A stretch of 29,035 nucleotides of DNA, from positions 1-29,035 of the IMG/VR virus record IMGVR_UViG_3300021475_000045, one strand, 5' to 3'. The notes under the pieces are model-generated. The model saw nothing but the letters and a program-made list of their open reading frames with translations, did no database searches and was not told where the DNA came from. Both the position numbers and the translations under genes were made by a program. This DNA comes from a virus. This document shows, in pieces, positions 22,443-29,000 of the stretch (positions are counted from its first letter, which is position 1; every line of letters begins with the position of its first letter).

Positions 22443-22685
22443 ATGACAGGGCCACCGTCAGACACGCCGCAGGCAGACCGCATCGAACAGGATGAATTCG
22501 CCTTGCTGGCGAATGAGTTCCGCTCCACAGCAGCACGGCTGCGCGAAACCGCTGACGCCTGCCGGCTGACTGGCAGACCATCCATGGCAGTCAGATATGA
22601 GGCACGCGCCTGGGCGGTTGCACAGGCTGGACTGTGCTGTGAACAGAAGCTGGAGGAAGCACGTCGTGAGCGTGAAGCAGATTGA
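22443..22685 (+). CDS. Small hypothetical protein
   Basis: The 80-residue product starts at ATG 22443 with GGAGG five bases upstream, right at the end of array C. It is helical: DEFALLANEFRSTAARLRET, then MAVRYEARAWAVAQAGLCCE and QKLEEARREREAD. The open frame continues upstream through the array to the ATG of element copy 5. I recognise no family. Its 3' end overlaps the next small gene. Confidence 0.6.
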   Translation: MTGPPSDTPQADRIEQDEFALLANEFRSTAARLRETADACRLTGRPSMAVRYEARAWAVAQAGLCCEQKLEEARREREAD

Positions 22686-22803
22686 ATTCGCCCTGTCGCG
22701 CCCGGTCTTCGATCCCGAAACACAGATCGTGCCGGCGCATTACTTCTGGATCAGCAGCACCAGCATCGGGGCATGCCTGACGGTCAATATCGGCCTGGAA
22801 TGA
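22666..22803 (+). CDS. Very small hypothetical protein
   Basis: A 45-residue product from GTG 22666, with GGAGG nine bases upstream; it begins inside the previous gene in another frame. The sequence reads IEFALSRPVFDPETQIVPAH and then YFWISSTSIGACLTVNIG. Length and start are modest evidence. GTG 22672 is an alternative start. No family is known to me. Confidence 0.45.
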   Translation: MSVKQIEFALSRPVFDPETQIVPAHYFWISSTSIGACLTVNIGLE

Positions 22804-22842
22804 CACCGCTATGCTGGAGGTCGCCCGCTGTGGCAACTGTCA

Positions 22843-23097
22843 TTGAGCCATCAGCAGCGCGGCAAGCCGGCCCCCGTGCTCCGTTGGAGCCGAACCACGC
22901 ACCGCATGATTGAAGCCGCACGCGACCGCATCTTTCAACGCTGCGGCACTGACGAACCGCTATACGAGTCAGGTCCTGACGAATGGCCGCTTGGTCACCA
23001 GCCGGTCACGCGGCAATGGCGCAAGCCGCTGACCATTGAGGAAGTGGCACGCATGGCACCCACGCCAGAGGTGCGCGAGCGGAAAGGACGACCATGA
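22843..23097 (+). CDS. Hypothetical protein, start uncertain
   Basis: The open frame of 84 codons begins at TTG 22843; a GTG 11 codons later and an ATG at codon 22 (MIEAARDRIFQRCG) are alternatives, and the GGAGG at 22815 is too far from the TTG. The C-terminal half contains PDEWPLGHQPVTRQWRKPLT and a charged end. It overlaps the alpha-CTD-like gene as ATGA, which supports the frame. Function is unknown. Confidence 0.5.
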   Translation: MSHQQRGKPAPVLRWSRTTHRMIEAARDRIFQRCGTDEPLYESGPDEWPLGHQPVTRQWRKPLTIEEVARMAPTPEVRERKGRP

Positions 23098-23447
23098 GCG
23101 CAACACATTCCTTGGATGACATACTCGACAGATCAATCCAGGACCTGGACCTGCCGGTGCGGGCAATCAACGGCATTCAATGCCTGACGACCGGCATGTG
23201 GCATAACATCACAATTCGCCATTTGGCAGGGATGAGCGCGATTGAATTGATGCGGCTTCCTAACTTCGGCAAGCGAAGCCTGGAAGACGTGCGCGACAGG
23301 CTGGCTGCGCGTGGTCTGTATCTGCGTGGCGAAGGCCCCCCAGCGAAGCCTAAGCTGGTGGAATGCCCGAAGCTGTCAGTCTCTCACCGGCTTCAGATCA
23401 TCGAGGCGAAGCTAGACCTGATCCTGTCCAGGTTGCTCCCACCGTGA
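23094..23447 (+). CDS. RNA polymerase alpha C-terminal-domain-like protein
   Basis: The 117-residue protein carries the alpha-CTD pattern. LDLPVRAINGIQCL corresponds to the LxLSVRAxNCLK helix, TIRHLAGMSAIELMRLPNFG to the second helix and turn, and GKRSLEDVRDRLAARGLYL to the GKKSLxEI helix. That is the domain of bacterial RpoA that binds UP elements and activators. The residue equivalent to RpoA Arg265 appears present (VRA). The C-terminal 35 residues form a helix (LQIIEAKLDLILSRL). A phage copy could bind phage promoters or compete with host polymerase; both are inferred. Confidence 0.8.
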   Translation: MSATHSLDDILDRSIQDLDLPVRAINGIQCLTTGMWHNITIRHLAGMSAIELMRLPNFGKRSLEDVRDRLAARGLYLRGEGPPAKPKLVECPKLSVSHRLQIIEAKLDLILSRLLPP

Positions 23448-23479
23448 TTGACGGCGCACGGACCAGCCGGCCAGGATGC

Positions 23480-23500
23480 CTGATGCAACCGATGCATCAG
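23480..23500. promoter_or_regulatory. Hairpin element, copy 1
   Basis: CTGATGCA and TGCATCAG are perfect 8-bp arms around a 5-base loop, in the gap ahead of the gene at 23514. A related hairpin lies at 23952-23968, and both are followed by a G/C run and CCTGGC. It may be an operator or an mRNA leader hairpin. Confidence 0.55.
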
Positions 23501-23513
23501 GGGGTCCTGGCGG

Positions 23514-23711
23514 ATGGCTGACGGTCCTGGAAAATACGACGAGCTTGCAACCTATGTTCGCACGGCGGCGCAGGCACGGGGAGTCGTCCTGATCCTGGTC
23601 GACGGCACCCTGGGGTCAGGCTTCAGCGTGCAAGTAAACTCAGACTTGCGGCTGACGCTTCCAGTCCTGCTGCGGCGGATCGCGGATGACATCGAGGTAG
23701 ACACGCAGTGA
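23514..23711 (+). CDS. Small hypothetical phage protein
   Basis: The 65-residue product has an N-terminal helix (YDELATYVRTAAQARGVVLI), then LVDGTLGSGFSVQVNSDLRL and LPVLLRRIADDIEVDTQ. I recognise no named family. Purine-rich GGGGG lies about 10 bases upstream of ATG 23514. Its stop overlaps the next gene's GTG as GTGA. Confidence 0.6.
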   Translation: MADGPGKYDELATYVRTAAQARGVVLILVDGTLGSGFSVQVNSDLRLTLPVLLRRIADDIEVDTQ

Positions 23712-23953
23712 CTGAACCATACCTGATCTGGTCACATGAGCATGGCGCGTGGTGGGGGCCTGGGCGGCATGGATACGTGCAAGCCGTAGCTGATGCCGGT
23801 CGCTACTCACACGCCCAGGCAATGGCCATCTGCGCTGATGCCATGCCCGGCAACCTGGAGCGGCTTGGCGCACTGCCCGAGTTGCCGGTCAGGGAGGCTG
23901 ATGCCGTTGCCCTGCTGGCCAGCTACCGGGGCGAAACTCGGCCCCGGACCTGA
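23708..23953 (+). CDS. Small hypothetical phage protein
   Basis: The 81-residue product begins at GTG 23708. The sequence opens PYLIWSHEHGAWWGPGRHGY and continues with AVADAGRYSHAQAMAICADA and LPELPVREADAVALLASY. Proteins of the form IWS-EHGAWWGP...AGRYS are, to my knowledge, frequent in alphaproteobacterial phages but have no assigned function. The stop codon lies within the second copy of the hairpin element. Confidence 0.65.
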   Translation: MTEPYLIWSHEHGAWWGPGRHGYVQAVADAGRYSHAQAMAICADAMPGNLERLGALPELPVREADAVALLASYRGETRPRT

Positions 23954-23968
23954 TGCAAGCCATGCATC
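23952..23968. promoter_or_regulatory. Hairpin element, copy 2
   Basis: GATGCA and TGCATC arms surround AAGCCA-type loop bases; the element shares CTGATGCAA, ATGCATC and CCTGGC with the copy at 23480. It overlaps the stop codon of the preceding gene. Confidence 0.5.
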
Positions 23969-24246
23969 CAGGCCCTGGCAGCCGTGCAAGATGGATATCG
24001 AATAGATATCAGGGTGGGTCCATCACCCATATTGCCCCAATGATTTCAAGGCATTATAGCAAAATGCAGCATTGTTGACCACAATGTGGGATGCCCTGCG
24101 CCGGGGCACGCCTGACCCCGTATAGCCTTGAAAACCAACGAATTCGTGGGGTAAAGAGTGCACCGGGCACCGGCCAAGACCGCCCACGTTTCCGCAGACT
24201 AGATACGAAACAGATATCCAACCCAACCCACCAAGGAGTCATGACC
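23969..24246 (+). promoter_or_regulatory. Regulatory intergenic region with candidate promoters
   Basis: No gene is evident here. The region has GATATC at 23994 and 24005, 11 bases apart, and again at 24213; a TTGCCC (24032) and TATAGC (24055) pair with 17-base spacing; a TTGAAA (24128) and GTAAAG (24151) pair with 17-base spacing that straddles the perfect palindrome ACGAATTCGT (24138-24147); and a TGCCC/GGGCA hairpin near 24093. I infer a controlled promoter for the cluster of small genes that follows. Confidence 0.45.
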
Positions 24247-24492
24247 ATGACCAAGATCACCACCACCACCACCCAGACCGCGCCAGTGAACCAGGAGGAC
24301 ATTGAGAGGCTGGCTTGCCAGTTGGATGACTTGATCTGCGCGGCAGATGAAGCCGGCCAGGACAGGCTGTCAGCCCTGTTGAATGCTGCCTGTGATGCCC
24401 TGGAAGGGGCAATTGATGACGCGGCCATCCGTGCGGAAATCCTGGCTGACCTCCAGGCTTCCGCAGACGTGGAAGCTGATCTGAAAGCCTGA
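24247..24492 (+). CDS. Small helical hypothetical protein
   Basis: The 81-residue product begins MTKITTTTTQ and is then helical and acidic: EDIERLACQLDDLICAADEA, then LNAACDALEGAIDDAAIRAE. Two ATGs follow the leader CCCACCAAGGAGTC; the second (24247) has ideal spacing of 8 bases from AAGGAG, the first (24241) only 2. Function is unknown. A 9-bp hairpin follows the stop. Confidence 0.65.
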   Translation: MTKITTTTTQTAPVNQEDIERLACQLDDLICAADEAGQDRLSALLNAACDALEGAIDDAAIRAEILADLQASADVEADLKA

Positions 24493-24498
24493 CCACCA

Positions 24499-24521
24499 AT
24501 GGTGCCCCACCAGGGCACCAT
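24499..24521 (+). terminator. Hairpin after the 24247 gene
   Basis: ATGGTGCCC and GGGCACCAT form a perfect 9-bp stem with a 5-base loop. There is no T run after it, so it may protect the mRNA end or attenuate rather than terminate. Confidence 0.45.
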
Positions 24522-24556
24522 CCACCTTCAACAATTCCCACCAAGGAACCATGACC

Positions 24557-25330
24557 ATGAGCAACAAATACTTTTCTGCCACTGACGGGACCATCACAGT
24601 GTTCCGCGCCAGCGCCACCCGCACCTATCAGTCAGCCCTGAAGCTGCGGAACGGCATCAGCTTCAGTGCCACCCCGGCAAACCTGATGGAAGGGGCAATG
24701 CCAGCCGTGGAGATCACCAAGGGGGAGTATGACGCACTCTGCGCCCTGAAGGTTCAGCGGCTGAAGGCAACCGGCAAATCCTACTACACCAAGCCGGGGG
24801 ATAGCTGGGTGAAGAACACCAGCCTGCCGGCAACTGAGAAGCAACTGAAGGGAGCCGCCGCCAACTTGTCTGCGGTGATCAACAAGCCCTTCAGGGACGC
24901 TGCCCAGGCTGCCAAGGTTGGCAAGATTGCCACTGAAGCCGCCACCAAGATTGCCGCGTCCAAGAAGAAGCATGCGGCGGTCCTGAAGCTCCTGCCGTCA
25001 GACCATGGTGATGAAGCAATCCCGGCCCGCAAGCCCGCCAAGGCTGCCCAGGCTGCCAAGGCCCCCACCAAGACCGCCAAGGCTGCCACGGATGACGCCA
25101 AGGCCCCTACCGGCAACCGGGCCATCTTTGCCAAGCTGTGCCTGCGGGCACAGGGTGCCACCCGGCCAGAGATGCAAAAGGCTGCTGGGTCCAAGACCAT
25201 GCCATCCAGCAATGATCTGACCGTCCTGGCGGAACGCCTGGGCTATGAACTCTACGCGGACAAGGCAGCCCGCGCGGATGTCCTGGTCTACCAGTTTGTG
25301 CGTCCTGGTGCCGCCGCCACTGCCTACTGA
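24557..25330 (+). CDS. Ala/Lys-rich protein with histone H1-like linker
   Basis: The protein has 257 residues. The N-terminal domain (about 1-110) starts SNKYFSATDGTITVFRASAT and is not recognised. Residues about 110-190 are an Ala/Lys-rich, low-complexity linker (KIAASKKKHAAVLK, then KAAQAAKAPTKTAKAA) like histone H1 or HU-tail sequences. The C-terminal 65 residues look like a winged helix (FAKLCLRAQGATRPEMQKAA, NDLTVLAERLGYELYADKAA). I infer a DNA-binding, possibly DNA-condensing protein. The leader is CCCACCAAGGAACC; the second ATG (24557) is preferred to 24551. Confidence 0.7.
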   Translation: MSNKYFSATDGTITVFRASATRTYQSALKLRNGISFSATPANLMEGAMPAVEITKGEYDALCALKVQRLKATGKSYYTKPGDSWVKNTSLPATEKQLKGAAANLSAVINKPFRDAAQAAKVGKIATEAATKIAASKKKHAAVLKLLPSDHGDEAIPARKPAKAAQAAKAPTKTAKAATDDAKAPTGNRAIFAKLCLRAQGATRPEMQKAAGSKTMPSSNDLTVLAERLGYELYADKAARADVLVYQFVRPGAAATAY

Positions 25331-25350
25331 CCAAGCCCTAGCAAGACCAG

Positions 25351-25380
25351 AACGGCGCGCCCAGGCTACGGCGCGCCGTT
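25351..25380 (+). terminator. Hairpin after the Ala/Lys-rich gene
   Basis: AACGGCGCGCC and GGCGCGCCGTT form a perfect 11-bp stem with an 8-base loop, followed by GTCATT. It is a strong hairpin and probably a transcription terminator despite the weak T run. The stem recurs at 25629. Confidence 0.6.
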
Positions 25381-25412
25381 GTCATTCCCGCAACCCACCA
25401 AGGAGTCGCACC

Positions 25413-25613
25413 ATGACCACCACCACCACCCCGGCACACTGGACCACTTACCTTGTCACCTTCACCGCGCCAGACGGCGGGGACTTTTCCTATCTGCAAT
25501 TGCGGGCACTGGACCTGAAGACCGCCCGCAAGCTGGCCAAGCAACTGCTGGCAGAATTGCAGGAAGGCAGGGCACTGCCCCGCAAGACACGGCTGCAAGT
25601 GCAGCCAGTCTGA
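25413..25613 (+). CDS. Small hypothetical protein
   Basis: The 66-residue product has the leader CCCACCAAGGAGTC with a 7-base spacing to ATG 25413. It begins MTTTTTPAHWTTYLVTFTAP, followed by YLQLRALDLKTARKLAKQLL and ending LPRKTRLQVQPV. The layout suggests a small alpha/beta fold. Function is unknown. It is bounded by hairpins on both sides, so it is probably a separate transcription unit or one tuned by the hairpins. Confidence 0.6.
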   Translation: MTTTTTPAHWTTYLVTFTAPDGGDFSYLQLRALDLKTARKLAKQLLAELQEGRALPRKTRLQVQPV

Positions 25614-25628
25614 CCTGTCCAAAAACAT

Positions 25629-25665
25629 GAACGGCGCGACCCCGGCCAGGGCGCGCCGTTCTTTT
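25629..25665 (+). terminator. Intrinsic terminator
   Basis: GAACGGCGCG and CGCGCCGTTC form a perfect 10-bp stem with a 13-base loop, followed by TTTT. The stem repeats that at 25351. Confidence 0.7.
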
Positions 25666-25693
25666 CATTCTCACACCCACCAAGGATACGACA

Positions 25694-25876
25694 ATGAAGA
25701 TCGCTATTCGACCAGTTTCCAGCATGGAACGCAAGGCCCTTTCTGCGCTCGCCTTGCTCAATGAATTGCCGGCCCCCGTCCTGCGGTTGCCGGTCATTAC
25801 CCACGCGGAAGTGCTGCACATTCTGCATTGTGAATTTCCAGCAGGGTGCGAAACTTGCATCCGCAGGAGGTCGTGA
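25694..25876 (+). CDS. Small hypothetical protein before the integrase
   Basis: The 60-residue product follows the leader CACCCACCAAGGA with a 7-base spacing to ATG 25694. Sequence: IRPVSSMERKALSALALLNE, then LPVITHAEVLHILHCEFPAG and CETCIRRRS, with C-x2-C near the end. It stops just before the integrase ATG (25880). I recognise no family; the position would suit a directionality factor, but no DNA-binding motif is seen. Confidence 0.55.
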   Translation: MKIAIRPVSSMERKALSALALLNELPAPVLRLPVITHAEVLHILHCEFPAGCETCIRRRS

Positions 25877-25879
25877 ACC

Positions 25880-27181
25880 ATGAACACCAATCTTGTAGCC
25901 AGGAACGCCAAGCCCAACACCAGGACTGGCTTCGGTGAGGTCTGCGCGGGCCTTTACCTGCTGACCAATAGCCAAGGCATCAAGACCTGGAAGTGCAATT
26001 ATACCTATCGGGGACGCTACAGCGTTGCGGACCTGGGACGGTATCCAGACGTGACGCCCAATGCCGCCATAGCAAAACGGCTGGCAATCAAGGATCAGGT
26101 CAAAGCGGGCCTCGATCCGCGTGACGCGGCACGGCAGACCAGGGCAGCCAATGAAGCCACGTCTGACAATACCGTGGAAGTGATGGCAGACCGCTGGCTG
26201 AAGCGTCAGCCATCCGTGCGTAACTGGTCAGACGGCTATGCCATCCTAGTAGCGGCGCGGCTGAGAAATCATGTGTATCCGCAGATCGGCAAGCGGCCCA
26301 TTGCCGGGATCACCACGCAAGACATTGAAACGCTGATCGACGGCATTATGGGCAAGGGGCTGCGCGCCCAGGCGGTCCATGTGAAGCAGCATCTGCAATT
26401 ACTGTTCGACTACGCCAAGCGGCACAACTTTGTGGCAGACAACGTGGTGCGGCAGATTGCGGAGGAATTGCCCGTGCGCAAGAGCGGTGATGAACGGGAA
26501 ATAAAGCGTGCGCGCGTTGGCACCATTGAGGAAGCGCGGCTTGTCCTGGCAGCCATGGAGTCATCTCCCGCCAGCGGCTTCCTGAAGCTGGCTCACCGGC
26601 TGATTGCTCTCACAGCCACCCGTAAGATGGAAGCTGCGGACGCAGCCTGGAGTGAGATCAAGCAGGGGCAGGATGGCTGGACCTGGACTATACCGGCGGC
26701 GCGGATGAAGGGTCCGATTGGCAAGAAGCAGGAACATGTCATCCCGCTTTCACCGCAGGCCCTGGAGGTCTTCCAGGCTGCTCGCCGGCTGGCGGATGTC
26801 CTGGGCATAGACTCGCCCCTGGTCTTCCCTGGTAGGGGGCGTCTGAGTCTGGAGCGGTCAACCTTTAATCACGTAATGATCGACGCTCTGCCCTCAGTAG
26901 GGCTTGCCGGAAAGCATACCGTGCACGGCTGGCGCGGCACGTTTAGCACGCTGCAAAACACGGAAGACCCCGCGCACAAGATGATCATTGAAGTAATGCT
27001 CGCGCATAAAACCGAGTCCAATGTGTCCGGTCGCTACAATGACTCTGTCTACCTGAAGCCCAGGCTGGAGATTGCCTGTGCATGGGCTGACAAGCTCTTG
27101 CTGGGTGCGCCTACAGCCTTACAGATTGCCGGAATTGAGCCAGCCGGTAACGTCGTGCCGTTCATTAGAAAGGTGGCGTAA
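25880..27181 (+). CDS. int: Tyrosine recombinase integrase (P4-like)
   Basis: The 433-residue protein has an N-terminal arm-DNA-binding domain (about 1-100: GIKTWKCNYTYRGRYSVADL, then GRYPDVTPNAAIAKRLA), a SAM-like core-binding domain (about 100-200) and a catalytic domain. Visible catalytic residues are Arg in LTATRKMEAADAAW, Lys in ARMKGPIGKKQEHVIPLS, His-x2-Arg in VHGWRGTF, His in LAHKTES and the Tyr nucleophile in GRYNDS. It integrates the phage into the host chromosome. The usual TGxR is replaced here by ATRKMEA. No attachment site core could be recognised. Confidence 0.93.
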   Translation: MNTNLVARNAKPNTRTGFGEVCAGLYLLTNSQGIKTWKCNYTYRGRYSVADLGRYPDVTPNAAIAKRLAIKDQVKAGLDPRDAARQTRAANEATSDNTVEVMADRWLKRQPSVRNWSDGYAILVAARLRNHVYPQIGKRPIAGITTQDIETLIDGIMGKGLRAQAVHVKQHLQLLFDYAKRHNFVADNVVRQIAEELPVRKSGDEREIKRARVGTIEEARLVLAAMESSPASGFLKLAHRLIALTATRKMEAADAAWSEIKQGQDGWTWTIPAARMKGPIGKKQEHVIPLSPQALEVFQAARRLADVLGIDSPLVFPGRGRLSLERSTFNHVMIDALPSVGLAGKHTVHGWRGTFSTLQNTEDPAHKMIIEVMLAHKTESNVSGRYNDSVYLKPRLEIACAWADKLLLGAPTALQIAGIEPAGNVVPFIRKVA

Positions 27182-27239
27182 ATGGCTTGTGGGCTTGGAA
27201 CGCTCCAGGCCCGCTTCAACCTTTTAAGGGGTTCGTAGA

Positions 27240-27530
27240 ATGTGGATAAAAACTGACATGCAGCAAGCCGTTGAGAAGGTCGCTCGCATCTTTTATGTGG
27301 ACTACACCATGACCGCTTCATGGAATGAAGGCAGGCGGGAGAATGAACCGCGCCTGATGACTGGCTGGTGCTGGGAAGCCAAGTCTGGCGGAAGGCATCA
27401 GGCAGGAATCAAGACCATCACGGCTGCATATATCGACTGCTGGTATCACCTCGTGGCGGAAGTGGAACCGCCACGGATCAGCCGCAGCCGCGTCAGACTC
27501 ACCGTCGTTTCAGATAGGAAAGTGGCTTAA
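27240..27530 (+). CDS. Hypothetical protein
   Basis: The 96-residue product starts at ATG 27240 with AAGGGG ten bases upstream. It contains AVEKVARIFYVDYTMTASWN and RLMTGWCWEAKSGGRHQAGI, then AAYIDCWYHLVAEVEPP. It is rich in Trp and Tyr and looks folded. I recognise no family. It lies between integrase and repressor candidates, where immunity or exclusion genes are often found. Confidence 0.55.
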   Translation: MWIKTDMQQAVEKVARIFYVDYTMTASWNEGRRENEPRLMTGWCWEAKSGGRHQAGIKTITAAYIDCWYHLVAEVEPPRISRSRVRLTVVSDRKVA

Positions 27531-27536
27531 TAAATC

Positions 27537-28010
27537 ATGACCGCACCCACCCCGGCCCAGATTGCCCAGCTTGGTCATGTTGCCAAGCTGATTCGTGATG
27601 AACTGGAAAGGCGCAAGTGGAAGGTTTCAGACCTGCACCGCGCCATTGGTGAAGATGTCAAAAGCACGCGTGCCTATGCCTGGATAAATTGCCGCTCCAT
27701 GATCACGGATAAATTCCGCCCCAGGGTCGCCAAGGCACTCGGCTTGAATCAGGAAGACCTGATGCCGCGCGCACTGTCTCAGGAAGTGATCCCCGCGCCT
27801 GTGTCTGACGCCAAGCTGCGCGCCGTCCAGATGGCGCAAGGCGCGCCGGCCCGCGCGCTGGCAGTGGCTGGTGATGTCCTGGCGTTCAACGTGAACAGTG
27901 AAGGCAATGCACGGCTGCGCCTGGATGTCACGTTGCCCTTGGTGACGGCTGCGCCGCTGCTGCGCATGCTGCTGGACGCCGGCATTGTCATGGGAGGCAG
28001 TGAGGAATGA
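27537..28010 (+). CDS. XRE-type repressor candidate
   Basis: The 157-residue protein has an N-terminal helix-turn-helix: LIRDELERRKWKVSDLHRAI, then GEDVKSTRAYAWINCRSMIT and KFRPRVAKALGLNQEDLMPR. The C-terminal half (about 90-157) is a separate domain with FNVNSEGNARLRLDVTLPLV and no peptidase motif, so RecA-stimulated self-cleavage is not indicated. It is the last gene of the rightward run and could be the lysogeny repressor. No good ribosome site precedes ATG 27537. Confidence 0.65.
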   Translation: MTAPTPAQIAQLGHVAKLIRDELERRKWKVSDLHRAIGEDVKSTRAYAWINCRSMITDKFRPRVAKALGLNQEDLMPRALSQEVIPAPVSDAKLRAVQMAQGAPARALAVAGDVLAFNVNSEGNARLRLDVTLPLVTAAPLLRMLLDAGIVMGGSEE

Positions 28011-28036
28011 CTTGCTGCACAACTGACTGACAGGCC

Positions 28037-28067
28037 AGGGGGCGGGAGTGATCCCGCCCCCTTTTTA
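28037..28067 (+). terminator. Strong intrinsic terminator
   Basis: AGGGGGCGGGA and TCCCGCCCCCT form a perfect 11-bp stem with a 4-base loop, followed by a run of T. It ends the rightward operon and separates it from the convergent lysis genes. Confidence 0.9.
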
Positions 28068-28068
28068 T

Positions 28069-28329
28069 TCACGTCGGCGGCTGGCGCGGCTGGCCCATGA
28101 CGATCGCGACCAGGACCGGGATAGTCTCTGACAGAAAGTCGCGGAATATCATCGGCCATGGCCGGTCCAGGCATTCAGGAATGGTCCAGATTGCGCAGCG
28201 GATTGCCGTGACGCCAGCCGCCAGGGATGGCACCACGATCAGGACCGCCAGGAGGATCATTGCCCAGCGGGCAGGATCGAACGGCGGTCTAGGCGGTTGC
28301 GGCGGCGGGGTCAGCGGTGATGATGACAT
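28069..28329 (-). CDS. Holin-like membrane protein (tentative)
   Basis: The product has 86 residues from ATG 28329, with in-frame ATGs at 28344 and 28347 as longer forms; such dual starts are known in holin genes. A Pro-rich N-terminus is followed by one clear hydrophobic helix (WAMILLAVLIVVPSLAAGV) and a weaker C-terminal one (FLSETIPVLVAIVMG). The gene overlaps the endolysin candidate, the usual holin-lysin pairing. The assignment rests on topology and neighbours. Confidence 0.6.
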   Translation of the reverse strand: MSSSPLTPPPQPPRPPFDPARWAMILLAVLIVVPSLAAGVTAIRCAIWTIPECLDRPWPMIFRDFLSETIPVLVAIVMGQPRQPPT

Positions 28330-28681
28330 GATACGCATCGCCATCATTTGCCGCCGCGCCCTGGCCGGCGCGGTAGCGGATCACCCGCTGCTGGACAGGA
28401 TGCCCGACCCACTGATCCCACACCAGCAAGCCGTCGCTATGCCGCGCAATCAGGATTGCCGCATGGGACCTGCCGTCAGTGTGGTTCCCGTAGCGTTCGT
28501 CTGGCCCGAAGGTGGCAATGGCCAGCCCTGCCGGCGCATCAGCAAGGCCCCTGACCAGCGGGCCGCGCCGCCACTGTGAGGTGTGCGGCGCGCCGCTTGC
28601 CTCCCGCACGAAGGCCACGCAGTGCCCATCACCCACGGTGCGGAAGATGAACGCAGCGGCGTCCCGCGCTACCCAGCGCAC
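28289..28681 (-). CDS. BPSL0067-family cysteine hydrolase, endolysin candidate
   Basis: The 130-residue protein matches the BPSL0067 pattern. GDGHCVAFVREASGAPHTSQ holds the catalytic Cys, AGLAIATFGPDERYGNH follows, and GRSHAAILIARHSDGLLVWD holds the catalytic His, with the closing DQWVGHPVQQR. These are NlpC/P60-like or CHAP-like amidases that cut cell-wall peptides and are found in phages and effector cassettes. With the overlapping holin-like gene it forms a lysis pair. The start is GTG 28681, which has only a weak AGGTG upstream. Confidence 0.8.
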   Translation of the reverse strand: MRWVARDAAAFIFRTVGDGHCVAFVREASGAPHTSQWRRGPLVRGLADAPAGLAIATFGPDERYGNHTDGRSHAAILIARHSDGLLVWDQWVGHPVQQRVIRYRAGQGAAANDGDAYHVIITADPAAATA

Positions 28682-28775
28682 AGGGGCACCTGGGGGCCGG
28701 CTGGAGGCGTCCAGGCCCTGTCATGGCTGGGCAGGCCCTGGAAGCCCTGTAGCGATGCCCTGGCGACGCCTGGGG
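28682..28775. other. Short intergenic gap ahead of the lysis genes
   Basis: These 94 bases are G+C-rich with several CCAGGCCCTG-like runs. I see no gene, promoter or clear terminator. Confidence 0.4.
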
Positions 28776-29000
28776 TCATGCTGCGTCATCCCGCTCCAGG
28801 CGTTCCCGCTCAACCATTTCCTGGACCAGCCGCAGCCGCGCCCTGGCGATCCGGCGCGCCTGCCAGATGGCTTCCACCTTGGTCCGGTCATTCTTGGCCA
28901 CGCCGGCCCGCTCCACGGCATCCAGCAGGTCCAGCAGGTCTGACCGGCGCATGGCGGGCAGCGTCAGCCACCAGCCAGGGGCCTGACCCATGCGACTCAT
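28776..29000 (-). CDS. Small helical hypothetical protein
   Basis: The 74-residue product contains RRSDLLDLLDAVERAGVAKN and a long charged helix (EAIWQARRIARARLRLVQEM, then VERERLERDD). It may be a coiled-coil protein. Its ATG overlaps the stop of a gene entering from the right edge. It is likely part of the late operon just upstream of the lysis genes; function unknown. Confidence 0.6.
   Translation of the reverse strand: MSRMGQAPGWWLTLPAMRRSDLLDLLDAVERAGVAKNDRTKVEAIWQARRIARARLRLVQEMVERERLERDDAA

Noticed and set aside
24120-24200. A possible tRNA in the gap before the small-gene cluster
   Set aside because: No T-loop consensus and no cloverleaf pairing could be built.
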